Positions 54,959 to 64,000 of a stretch of DNA of 64,000 bases are shown piece by piece. The notes below the pieces were generated by a model that was not told the DNA's origin, ran no database searches, and was given only the letters and a program-made list of their open reading frames with translations. Position numbers and translations under genes: made by a program. The DNA is from Onchidella celtica (taxonomy: Eukaryota > Mollusca > Gastropoda > Systellommatophora > Onchidiidae). Where the stretch lies: contig OZ007573.1 in NCBI GenBank assembly GCA_963931925.1, forward strand, positions 37,666,796 to 37,730,795, in the 5' to 3' direction. Each line of letters opens with the position of its first letter. Within the stretch, counting starts at the first letter, position 1.

Positions 54959-57450
54959 GACATATTCAGCTGAAAGTTCCTGGCAAAAATAAGTTCTCCG
55001 ACAGCATTAGGCTCGCATTCATGGCACTCCAAGGAGAGGCTAATGTTGCAGCAGAAAATGTGACCAAAGTCATTCAGATTGTGGCCAGACACCTGTTTAA
55101 CACAGAATTTTCAGATAAAGATTTGCCATCCCCTTCATTTGCCCTGAATTTTATGAGTGAAGCCCTGGTGATTTCAAATCAACAAATTGCAGAATCCCTT
55201 TTGTCCAGCAGCCACTTCATGTATGCCACAGATGGAACAAGTAGACAAAAAAAGCACTACCTTGAAAAGCATGTCCAACTAGACAATAGCAAGACTTTGT
55301 TCCTTGGCTACAATGAAATCCCATCTGATGATGCCCAAACTCTCCTAGACACATGCATAGAAGCCTTCAAAAACGTTACAACCTTGTACTGTTCAGAGGA
55401 TCCACATTTGAGTGAGGACAGCATTCAGAAAGAATTGATCCGCAAGTTGAAATGCCTCATGTTGGATAGAGCTGCTGTAATGAAATGCTTTGATGAAAAG
55501 GTGGCAGCTTATAAGAAAGACCTGTTAGGAGGAGATGTGTCCACACATTTCCTCTTCTGCAATGCGCACTTTCTTCTTGGGCTCAGCTCTGCTGCTACTA
55601 ATGCTGCCAACAACATGGAGGATTCTGAAGTCAAAGCAAGTGGTTCAAGTTTGGGACGAGATGCAAACTCCAGGTTTGCTTCATTTGCAAATGCGTCAGA
55701 GTCTGCCGTGAACCGCGCTATTGGTAGCACTGCAGAGGTTTTAGGCTCAAGGGGAGATGAGAAGAGCGAGGCCCGTGAAGAATGGCCTGGGTATTTGTCA
55801 TTGCAGGAAAAGCCTTTGTTTTCCATCTTTAGAAGCAACCAGTTCAACAACCTGTTTGAGAATGCAACTGCACTACTGCACCATCATGAGGATATTCAGG
55901 CATTCCTCACAGATTTCTGTTCCCATGCTAAGGGACCTTTAGCATATTATGTCATCACATAAGGGGAGGGGGGGGGGTCTCTTGAATGATGACAAGTGAT
56001 GACATGGGGGAGGGGGGTGTTGAGTCCAAAGATGATGTCATCAATGTGGTTTGGTAAAATTGAAAAAGAAGAACAAATATATAGATCACGGCTGTTCGAA
56101 ATGACCTGAGAGCGTGCGTTTAGTTTGCCGTGGCCAGGGGTAATAAATCTCGGTAGCCTGACAGGTGCAGGGGATTCCCCTAGGCGGCATGCGCTCGCAT
56201 CAGCGTCCCGCACTATCCAGGTGGTCTAGCTTTGATATCACATTCTTTCACCCCATTATTTCACTATCTGTGCTAAAGTCAACATTGTGTTGTGACCACT
56301 ATGTCTTTGTTCTGCTTTTTGTGTGTTTGATGATACAAATTATTCTGGTCTATTCGTCTTAGTTCTTTCAGAAAACACGTTTTACAAACGTGTATTTTCT
56401 TTAAAAGTTAAGGCATTGTTCATATTAATTAACCCAAATCTCAGTAATGAAGCCCACAAAATTAATAAAATTACATTCAAATGAAGCAGCATTCATTTAC
56501 ATTTACTATGTGAAAGTTTCCCATGACGCACACCTTTAGTAGCTGAGTTATGCAAAGATTTTCTCCATATCCTCTATAGATTTACGTTATTGTTATCGTA
56601 GTATGGAGCATTGTAAGGAAAAACACATGGTTTTTGAATGAACTGTGCAGATTATGCAGCGAAAGATGTTGACAAAACAAGAGAAAAATGAAAAATAGAA
56701 ACAGGCGATAGCTCTTATGTACAGACTTTAAATCTGACATTTTACTGTTTTTATTATTACTTAGAATGGGCCTCCTCTTTGTTTGAAGGGGGGGGGGGGG
56801 GGGAGATAGCCATTTGATGATATGTGATGATAAGTGGGAGGGAGGGGGGTCAAAATTAGTCAATTTTTGATGACATATTATGTGAACGGTCCCTAACCAA
56901 AAACTTGACAGCATCCTTTTGGATCTCAGAGATGACAACATTTTGGCCTTTTACTGCAGCCTTGGCATTTTACAATGAGATGTTCACCAGACCATACTGG
57001 AACGTAATGAAAATCACAAAACCTTATGGCCAGTTTCCCAAGTATGTCAAACTGATGGAAAAAAGCCTTCAGTTATGGATGTCTGAAGATTTTGACATAT
57101 TCTCATCTTCACCTGTGTTTGAAGACTTTGCCTTACAAAATGATTTCATCCTCCAGCATTTGAGAGCAGGCTCTTATGATGTCGGCAAAGTGAAAGCCTT
57201 CATCCAGCAAATCACAGAGCTCTATTTTGTTGTTTTCAGGCGACAGCTGTCTGATTTTCTAGATGGGGGTGTTTTTGGAGGCAAGATTGCCGAAGAAGTG
57301 CAGCAGATCCTTGATACCTGCCCGTTGACCAATTTGACAGTGGAGCGTCTCTTTGAAGACTTGGACTTTGACATGCACAAGAGAAGATATGCCACTCTCC
57401 ACTTATGTAGCAGTCTCACCATGTGGAAGCGCAACAAAACCTCATCTTAT
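54959..57450 (+). pseudogene. Element B transposase core (split by a MITE, frameshifted)
   Basis: First part (to 55931): HIQLKVPGKNKF, MYATDGTSRQKKHYLEKH, CLMLDRAAVMKCF, FLFCNAHFLLGLSS, ENATALLHHHEDIQAFLTDF. Second part (56897-57450): KLDSILLDLRDDN, then after a frameshift near 56970 FTRPYWNVM and CPLTNLTVERLFEDLDF, LTMWKRNKTSSYL. Block by block this matches element A (QDATTK, MNDRCAVN, YHRQDIIEFL, NTISERDFASLD, IIMWQHNKTGHWL). Two Asp, C-x2-H and a late ER-F block suggest an RNase-H-fold core of hAT kind. Excising the MITE restores SHA-NQKLDS in frame. Cut by piggyBac 2 at 57451. Confidence 0.78.
55932..56893. mobile_element. Harbinger-type MITE, about 960 bp
   Basis: The left end GGGACCTTTAGCATATTATG and the right end read inward GGGACCGTTCACATAATATG are imperfect inverted copies, both followed by TCATC. 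TAA duplicates flank it (55929-55931, 56894-56896), the TWA target of PIF/Harbinger. GATGAC-rich and G-rich blocks follow each end in mirror order. No coding inside. Confidence 0.85.
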
Positions 57451-59370
57451 TTAACCCATTCAGTCCCACATACGTGGAAATATGTTGCTATCGCTTCAGT
57501 CCCAGACCCGTTGAAATATGTTGTTTTAGACACAGTTTACTAGTTGCTATGTGACAGCGGAAGGGGGCGTCAGATCACGACAGTACCCAGATGACGGGAT
57601 GTAGGGTTAGTCAGAGGACGTAACTACGAAATATCAACCCCGTACTGTCATTGTGGTTGAAGTAATGAGAGCGTAAACATGGCCTTCAATTTTATCCACG
57701 GTTTGATAAATTCTCAGCCTGGGCCATCAAATCAAGATGATGAAAGTGACAGTTCTGATGAAGAAAATGAATCTGATGTATATCTAGACATTGTGCAAGA
57801 TATTGAAAGTGATAATGACAGTGATTCTGATGATGCTAGATCTAGTGGTGATGAGGATACGAGTGGTAGGGATAGATCTAGAGACGAGTTGGTGTGGTCT
57901 GAGGACCTTGAAAATGTGCAAGTAGAACATTTTGCTGAGCAAGTGGGCCCTAAAGATGGTATTGATCCAGATGACAATTTCAAAGCTTACAATTACTTCA
58001 CACTCATTATACCAGAAACTTTATTGGCAGATATTGTGACTCAGACAAACAAATATGCTCAAGAATGCATTGCGGCAAAAGCGGATCCAAAATGGAAACC
58101 CGTCACTCTCAGTGGCACCAAAGTGTTCCTGTACATCAATTACATGTTTGGAATTCATCAATTGCCCATGTATAGACAATATTGGAGCACCAATGAATTA
58201 TTGAATGTCCCTGCCGTTTCAAAAATGATGTCAAGAAATCGCTATGAGGCAATTTCGAGGTATTTCCACTTGAATGACAATGACAATCAGATTCCAAATG
58301 GTCAACCCGGACACGATCACATTTTCAAAGTGCGGCCTCTCTTTGACAGTGTGCTTTTGATGTCAAGAGAGATGATGAAGCCTGAGAGAGAAATAAGCAT
58401 TGATGAAGCTATGGTGGCCTTCACTGGAAGGCTTGGGTTCAAACAGTATATCAAAAACAAGCCCACGCCTTGGGGAGTAAAACTCTGGTGTGCGGCCGAC
58501 CCCCACAGTGGATACCTGTTCAATTTTGACGTTTACACTGGCAAAGCAACAGCTCCTCTGAGAAATGGACTTGGCCATCATGTGATCTTTTCCATGGGAG
58601 AACCATATCTTGATAGAAATCATTATTTCTTCTATGATAACTTTTTTACAAGTGTGAACTGGCAAGAGATCTGCTGGCACGCAAGACCTATTTGTGCGCC
58701 ACCATACGAACAAACCAGAAGGGCTGGCCTAAGGACCTGAAGAACTTGAAGAAAATAAAGAAATCTCCAACAGAGAATGGGGTCAGGATGAGGCAAGTTG
58801 GCAATCTTGTGGCCTGCTTTTTTATGGACAAACGACCTGTCAATGTTCTTTCCACCAACTCCAATCCTACAATGACAACCACCAGTCGTAACACACACCA
58901 GGGCGCCGTCGAGTATGATATTCCCACTCCAATCTCTACCTACAACCAAGGCATGGGTGGAGTAGATCTACACGATCAGCTCCGCTCTTACTATCCAGTT
59001 GGCAGGGGCAGCAGGAAGTGGTGGCGTTGTCTTCTCTGGTTTCTACTTCAGGTTGCAACCATCAATTCGTACCTGATCTACTCAGCCTTCGTCGACACCT
59101 CACCCGAAAAATCAAATCCCACTGCAGACTTGGAATTTCGAGTGGAACTGATGGAAGAACTCATGTCTGGAGTTTCTACCAGGAAACGTCGAGCCCTGGA
59201 TACCCCACGGGTGACAGGACTTGCAAATCCCGACCATGCTGCCCATCAGCCGACTCGCTTGGTCGGCCGACAGAAATCATGCTTTCAGTCCTCAAAGCAC
59301 AAGCGCCGAACAGCCATCAACCGGCCAGTTGAGATGTCCAATGGGTGTTTCTTCAGGACACCCTCTCCCA
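57451..59370 (+). mobile_element. piggyBac element 2, 3'-truncated
   Basis: Starts TTAA then CCCATTCAGTCCCACATACG. A near copy of TTCAGTCCCA...GAAATATGTTG follows 37 bp later (57459 and 57496), giving subterminal direct repeats. Transposase from 57679. No matching inverted right end with TTAA was found before 61000, and PIF/Harbinger sequence takes over near 59370, so the 3' end is lost. The family differs from piggyBac 1 in end sequence. Confidence 0.8.
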
Positions 59371-59381
59371 GTAAGATGTAG
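57679..59381 (+). pseudogene. piggyBac transposase 2, one frameshift, C-terminal zinc domain lost
   Basis: ATG at 57679 (MAFNFIHGLINSQPG) opens an acidic Ser/Asp-rich N-terminus, then the core: Asp in ISIDEAMVAF and YDNFFTS in the first frame. After NFFTS the family sequence moves to another frame near 58660 (LLARKTYL, CATIRTNQKGWPKDLKN) and continues with GMGGVDLHDQL, the third Asp, to 59381. The cysteine-rich C-terminal domain is only begun (RQKSCFQSSKHKRRTAINRP) and then ends abruptly. No intron, unlike piggyBac 1. Nonfunctional as it stands. Confidence 0.88.
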
Positions 59382-59830
59382 ACAACAGCCTAGAATTTGA
59401 AGTTGAAGACAGCGCTATGGGACCAGGCCTTGCCCCTCTGCCTTCAGATCGTGCTTCTACAATATCCACGGCTTCTGTGGGGTCTTTGCCGGCGGGAACA
59501 TCAGCAGAGAGAATTACAAGCTCAAGCAGTAAATCAAGGCCAGGAAAACGAAAGGCAGACGATGAACTACTCACGCTCGTTCGCGACCGCTTGCAAGTGC
59601 CAGATGAGGATGAACATGATGCTTTTGCCAAAACAGTGGCTTTCAAAATGAAGAAATTGAACAATAGACAATGCTTTATCGCTGAAAAACTCATAAATGA
59701 TGTGTTGTATGAGGCTGGGCTTGAACAATTAAGCACACAGTCATGTGTCGTACCACAGCCGTCCGTTGTCCAGTATGCTGATGATTCTAACCAAGAAGTG
59801 TATAGAACCTATCAGTATCACAAACTCTAA
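59381..59830 (+). pseudogene. MADF/BESS-type accessory protein of a Harbinger element, C-terminal exon
   Basis: The frame reads NSLEFEVEDSAMGPGLAPL, a Ser-rich linker, then DDELLTLVRDRLQVP, HDAFAKTVAFKMKKL, AEKLINDVLYEAGLEQL and stop at 59828-59830; AATAAA follows near 59915. The helical tail resembles the BESS-like C-terminus of the Myb/SANT (MADF) protein that PIF/Harbinger elements carry beside the transposase. The Myb/SANT N-terminal part is missing; piggyBac 2 sequence precedes it directly. Convergent with the transposase exon at 60119-60541. Confidence 0.65.
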
Positions 59831-60017
59831 TAAGAACTCACTTTCGAGATGAACATAATTTGTTAATTTTTTTAATTTGAAAAGAAAAGTGAGGAAAAAA
59901 AATACTGATAACAAATAAAGAATGTTTTTTTGTTCATCATTGTTAGTCTGCCTGTCTTTTTCTGGTGGTTTGCAATCAGGCCTGTATCAGTTACGTCTTT
60001 AACTAGGTTACATTAGC

Positions 60018-60018
60018 A

Positions 60019-60066
<48 letters not shown>
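60018..60066. repeat. (GTCT)n microsatellite
   Basis: Eleven or more GTCT units, then degenerate GTCC/GTCT. It lies where the missing second exon of the Harbinger transposase would be expected. Confidence 0.95.
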
Positions 60067-60067
<1 letters not shown>

Positions 60068-60118
60068 GTCCGTCCGTCCTTCCGTGCGTCCATTATTACG
60101 CTATATTATTTTACTTAC

Positions 60119-60541
60119 TTGCAAATAGTCATCTTTAAGTGATTCGGAAATCTGGTGACAAGTTTCTGGAGTAATCTGTCCCAATGCTTGAGGCGAGATC
60201 CTGGTGGAAAATTTCAAGTCTTCATAGCTGCAACCTGTCACTAGGAACCTTAATGTAGCCGTGAGTCGTTCGTGGGCGTTAATAGATTTTCTCAGCACTG
60301 TGTCTTCTTTTTCAATCAAAGGGTTCAACACACTCAAAAGCTCCACGTAAATATCTTCATCCATGCGAAGAAAATTTCTAAAGTCTGCTGGGTATAATCT
60401 CAGCTCTTCCAACAAGTCAGTATGATTACACTTAGGTCTTGCAAGAAGCCAATTTTTACTCCACAGCGATCTTTTCTTCTTTTTTTTCAACACAAGATTG
60501 AGAGCGCATAAAATAGCCAACTCGTCTCGTCTGGACACCAT
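60119..60541 (-). pseudogene. PIF/Harbinger transposase, N-terminal exon
   Basis: On -, ATG at 60541: MVSRRDELAILCALN, a KKKKKR run, then LLEELRLYPADFRNFLRM, LLSVLNPLIEKEDTV, NAHERLTATLRFLVTGCSYE and FSTRISPQALGQITPETC, the conserved N-terminal (HTH) region of HARBI1-like transposases. It ends DDYLQ at a consensus donor (CAA|GTAAGT). The nuclease exon with the DDE triad should follow below 60119, but only 290 bp with a microsatellite separates it from the BESS exon, so that exon is deleted. Confidence 0.85.
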
Positions 60542-60641
60542 TTTGGATCTGGTGTGCGCAAGTAAAACTGACGCAAATTCTGTGTAGTGTGTGGGCAAAG
60601 ATTTGAGCGATTTGGAATCATGTTTGTGCAAGTAGATTGGA

Positions 60642-61640
60642 TCCAATCTATTTGATCAATTCGGATTGCAGGTCTGTGGCCCGCTTTAAAACGGGAAGGC
60701 GTTTTGTTCATGCAGACATTCCTGTAATAAATATGGAGATATCCATGCCCACAGGCGTGTGGAAAGGTACCATCTATTATAGGGAACAGATCAGACCAGG
60801 ACGACACACCAACAATAGTGACACTACATCGACACCCGTAGACAACAGTAAGGACACAGAGGAAAACCTATCAGTAACACACACAGACAACAATTCCAAA
60901 CACAGGGCACGAATTAGACCAACATACAACAAACACTGTATGTACTTGCTCATCCACCTCTAAAACTAATTATGCAGGTGTGACCAGTCAGGGGACACAA
61001 ATAAGTCAGCCAAAAACACGAACAGGTGAGCGAGGTGCTACAACTAAACAGGTGTTCTGATCTGTTGGTACAAATAGAAGCAAAGGTCAAATTATTCTCC
61101 TCAATAGAAACCTTAGTTATGAGGGAATCAGACTGTTGTACTCTTCAGATCGGGTTTTAAGCATTTATATTAAAATACGGGACTCAGAATTTTGCATCTT
61201 CAACATATACAGCCCAATAATCAAAGCAACAAAAATACCTTTTTTAAACAAGTTGACCTAAATAATTTCTATTTATGATAATAATATAGTATGTAGGGAC
61301 TTTAATGTTGTCCCGGAAAATGACTTAGATATAGTGGCAGGAGAGCCGCATGATCAAAGGGAAACCAGCGAGCTGCAAAACATGATGGACAGGTTGGACT
61401 TGTTTGATGTGAGGCGCTTGTTTCAACGGACAGATAATAAATATAAAGATTACCAACCACCAAAATTTTTCGAGTATTTTGCTATTGGTTCTTAGTCAAG
61501 ATTTTAATCCCATGCCGAGTCCATAAAATTCGTTGTCTAAGATGACATGCCCACAGTGGTAGAACACCCAAAGCCCCTTTTCCCAATAATAAATTCAACA
61601 GACCATCACCACCTCGTTTTTTTGAGCTTTTTGGTTTGGT
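60642..61640 (+). pseudogene. LINE fragment: ORF1 end and endonuclease start
   Basis: 60642-60963 reads RFVHADIPVINMEISMPTG, GTIYYREQIRPGRHTNN, an ORF1-type tail ending at 60961-60963. Then from about 61095: ILLNRNLSYEGIRLLYSS, FCIFNIYSPI, CRDFNVVPENDLDIVAGEP, LQNMMDRLDLFDVRRLF, the strand order of an APE-type LINE endonuclease (GDFN is CRDFN here), with STDHHHLVFLSF near 61598-61640 as a likely end of the domain. Several frame changes and stops. No reverse transcriptase follows. L1/Tx1-like by feel; clade uncertain. Confidence 0.6.
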
Positions 61641-62141
61641 ACAACTTCACCTCATGAAATTTACCCATTTCCCAGCTGAGAAATCCAAACAATCAAGTGG
61701 CGTTGGAACCAAAGTCCAAATGTTTTATTTCAATTTAGTGGTATATTTAGGCTCCCAAATGTTTTGCAGAGTGCCACATAAAATGGCAGCATACCAGCTA
61801 CTCACTGCCAAAATCAGTGACTCAAAAGTGTTTAATCATTGCATTATCTTTTTTAGCACTGTTCCTACGGGAAGAATAATATTTGGTGGTTTGTAACCAG
61901 AAAGAGAAAGGTTTGTCAAGAATGCTGATGCTACTTATGATGATGATGAAGTTATTTAATGATAATTAAATTAAACATTTACTTCTAGTCTCCTAAATGT
62001 GAGATTACACAGGGTATTTTATGTTGAGTACAGTGGTATGCCCTTACCATAAGAAATCTGCCATGCACAGCCACTTATTCACAACTTACTGGTTTTGAAT
62101 TTGTTTTTTTTTATCTCTGATAATTATTTTTTTTCAACAGA
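61641..62141. other. No gene recognised
   Basis: AT-rich, with one 86-residue open frame (61636-61896) lacking motifs. The last 40 bp are a T-rich tract ending TTTTTTTTCAACAG, an acceptor for the MULE-like exon that follows. Confidence 0.5.
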
Positions 62142-63526
62142 CTGCCATTATGCATGCCAGCGTAAGATGACACAGGAGCAGGCAAATAATGCAGCACAGC
62201 TGACCAATCTTGGTGTCACCACTACCAGTGTGCACGCTCACTTGATGGAAACAACTGGGATAAAGTTCAGAAGAACAGACATAATCAATCCTGTTTTTAA
62301 GAAAAAGACAGATGAAAGGGGTGGAAAAACTTGAGGAAGAGACATGGAAAGTGCTGATAGATATGGCTGGTGAAGATGATTGGGCACAATTTTCAGTTGT
62401 AGGAAATCAAGACAAAAATGTTAGCTTCATATATTTTCAGACAACCTCAATGAGAAGCTACCTTTCAGCCTTTCCAAGTGTGGTGCTTGTTGATGGGACA
62501 TACTGTGTCAACAATTTACGTTACCCTTTGTACATTTTTATAGTTGTTGATAAAGATTATTGTGGGCATGCTGTGGCATATGCAGTGACTAAAAATGAAA
62601 CTGAAATTACACTGAGAGATGTCACCCAATTTGCTTCCCTGAATCCAGATGTTAAAGGTACAAAGACCTTCATTGGAGATAAAGATCAAGCAGAAATATC
62701 TGCAACGAAAGCTGTGATGCCAGAATCTAATATTTTACTCTATTGGTTCCATGTAGCAAAAACCTTTGAATACTACGTTCCGAAACACATCAAAGGCCTG
62801 GATGAGACGACAAAGATGGAAGCAAAGTCACATCTGAAGAGAATGCTGTTCACAGGTTATGAATATGTTTTTGGATATTCTTTCAGCCAGCTTCCTGATG
62901 ACCTCTGTAAGCACTTGCTTAGAGGGGAAGGAACACCAAGGAAGGAACAATATAACATAAAGCACACTTCAGATATTGCAACCTCACCATTTACAACACC
63001 AGAAAAGGCAGATCCCACAAAGAACACAATAGGTACATTGCCTTTCACAACCCCAGAAAGAGATGATAACGTCACAAGTAGCAGGACAACTACAACAACA
63101 CCAGAGCTTCCAAAGACATGTGCACCAATGATCAAAATGGACATATCAAAAAGATCTCCATTAATTGACCAGTCTTTAAATTTAGAGGAGGAGAAACTGA
63201 CTACACATTTAATCAAAAGAAAGCTAAAATCTTCTGAAGACCGACAGACACTGAAATGTAAAACAGGAGGCCCAAATCTTTCATTCACACGAATAATAAA
63301 CCCGAGAACACAAACAGAAAAGGCAAGCTCTACATCAAGATGGAAAAGGTTGAAACTTATGAGAAATGTTCGAGCTCATCTTTGTGGAGACACTGAAGGT
63401 TCCCGTGAATGCCAACACATTGCAGAACATAAATATTTAAAAGCAGACTCCAGAAAAAGAATATGTCGAGCTGTAAATAAGAAAGAAAAAGTTATTATCA
63501 CAAAAGAGGTATTTCTAGCTATGTAA
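62142..63526 (+). pseudogene. MULE transposase of the ZSWIM1/3-like kind, frameshifted
   Basis: The exon opens after the acceptor at 62141: CHYACQRKMTQEQANNAAQL, LGVTTTSVHAHLMETTG, RRTDIINPVF. The frame shifts near 62310-62325 and continues VEKLEEETWKVLIDMAG, then the MULE core: Asp in VVLVDGTYCVNNLRYPLYIF, second Asp in FIGDKDQAEI, and WFHVAKTF in place of the usual C-x2-H. This matches the transposase domain found in ZSWIM1/3-type proteins. The later part (KEQYNIKHTSDIATSPFTTP onward) is Thr/Lys-rich and unlike a SWIM domain. Stop at 63524-63526. Distinct from the OTU-MULE. No terminal repeats seen. Confidence 0.78.
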
Positions 63527-63569
63527 CAGGCAGTGCATCTGACACAATGACAAGACGACATCCAAAACA

Positions 63570-64000
63570 GACTTTTAAAATGGCATGGCACAGCATTTCC
63601 AAATGAGCACAAGGTGCGTGCGTACAGCAAAAGTATGACACGAAAATACACAGAAATCACAGAACAAAAATTTGTAGATGGAAAAGGTAGACCAGTAATA
63701 GCTCCATTAGCCTCAATAAAAAATGTGCCGGAGTTTGAGTCAGACCTTTGAAAAAGTATGCTAAAAATAAGCCGCTGACATGGTTCAATGGAACCATCCC
63801 AGAGGATGAAATCTGGGTCAAAGTCAGTGCCAACCACGGCAAGCAAAGTTTTAAAGTTGCGCTTCATGTGTGCAATGTGCACAAGAACAACTCTAAACAG
63901 CATACACATTTGATATCCATCGCAGAGGTAAAGGACACCATTCCAAATCTGCAATTATTTTTTTGCCGATCTTCGAGATCAAATACACGAGCCGCAGGAT
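63570..64000 (+). pseudogene. Unclassified transposon-like fragment at the window edge
   Basis: One frame reads FPNEHKVRAYSKSMTRKY, TEQKFVDGKGRPVIAPLASI, NVPEFESDL; another, after a shift near 63750, LKKYAKNKPLTWFNGTIPED, EIWVKVSANHGKQSFKVAL, SIAEVKDTIPNL, open to about 63960. From memory this W-x-G-x-I-P-x-x-E-x-W-V-K-x-x-x-x-H-G pattern recurs in multicopy proteins of molluscs and cnidarians; I cannot name the family. Frameshifted. May belong with the MULE just upstream or to a separate element. Confidence 0.4.

Larger units (their letters stand above)
45150..57450 (+). mobile_element. Element B: multi-exon relative of element A, broken and 3'-truncated
   Basis: Starts TAGAGTGCCTTCCCCAAATT, very like the element A right end read inward (TAGGGTGTCCCACTCAAATT). 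Exons: 45338-45431, 47757-47905, 48286-49289, and a transposase part at 54959-55931 and 56897-57450. Interrupted by a THAP-bearing inverted-repeat element (45896-47701, intron 1), Ty3 fossil 2 (about 49298-54950) and a Harbinger MITE (55932-56893). piggyBac 2 begins at 57451, inside or at the end of the coding. The right end and target duplication are lost. At least two stops and one frameshift. Confidence 0.72.

Noticed and set aside
59881-60100. Right inverted end of piggyBac 2
   Set aside because: Searched for an inverted CCCATTCAG-type end followed by TTAA; not present here.

Overview
This is a eukaryotic, AT-rich window with no host gene I can defend. Spliceosomal introns, a tRNA-derived SINE, five or more DNA-transposon superfamilies, two Ty3-type LTR fossils, a LINE scrap and scattered TAGATC runs suggest a repeat-rich invertebrate, most likely a mollusc. 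That placement is inference; nothing here fixes a species. Almost every long open frame belongs to a transposable element.

Layout. 1.5-2.7 kb is a ten-unit tandem array and 3.9-4.5 kb a broken Tigger/pogo transposase. 6.8-9.5 kb is a piggyBac element that looks whole: TTAA at both ends, matching termini, one intron and all three catalytic aspartates. 10.57-32.61 kb is one Mutator-like element (MULE) with inverted ends and a 10-bp target duplication. It encodes an unusual protein: a zinc finger split over two exons, an OTU-like cysteine-protease domain, a tandemly duplicated domain and a MULE transposase. Its intron has been filled by successive insertions: a tRNA-SINE, a Ty3 LTR element inside the SINE, a Helitron inside the LTR element, and a five-exon hAT element inside the Helitron helicase. 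Smaller insertions lie inside the LTR element.

32.6-41.8 kb is a pogo/Tigger element with a C-terminal PHD finger. Element A (36.46-41.58 kb) is inserted in its 3' part. A carries an almost whole 1018-residue coiled-coil transposase of a kind I cannot name, with hAT-like ends (TAGG...) and a 7-bp duplication. A more decayed, multi-exon relative, element B, runs from 45.15 to 57.45 kb. It is interrupted by a THAP-bearing inverted-repeat element, a Ty3 fossil and a Harbinger-type MITE, and is cut at its 3' side by a second, truncated piggyBac.

57.5-64 kb is a patchwork: piggyBac 2, a PIF/Harbinger remnant (BESS-like C-terminus on + and transposase N-terminal exon on -), a LINE fragment, a ZSWIM-type MULE and a further unclassified transposon-like fragment.

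Best candidates for something undescribed are the OTU-MULE with its duplicated middle domain, and the A/B coiled-coil transposases with hAT-like termini and a C-terminal Tudor-like tail. All family names come from motif recognition by eye; no database search was run.
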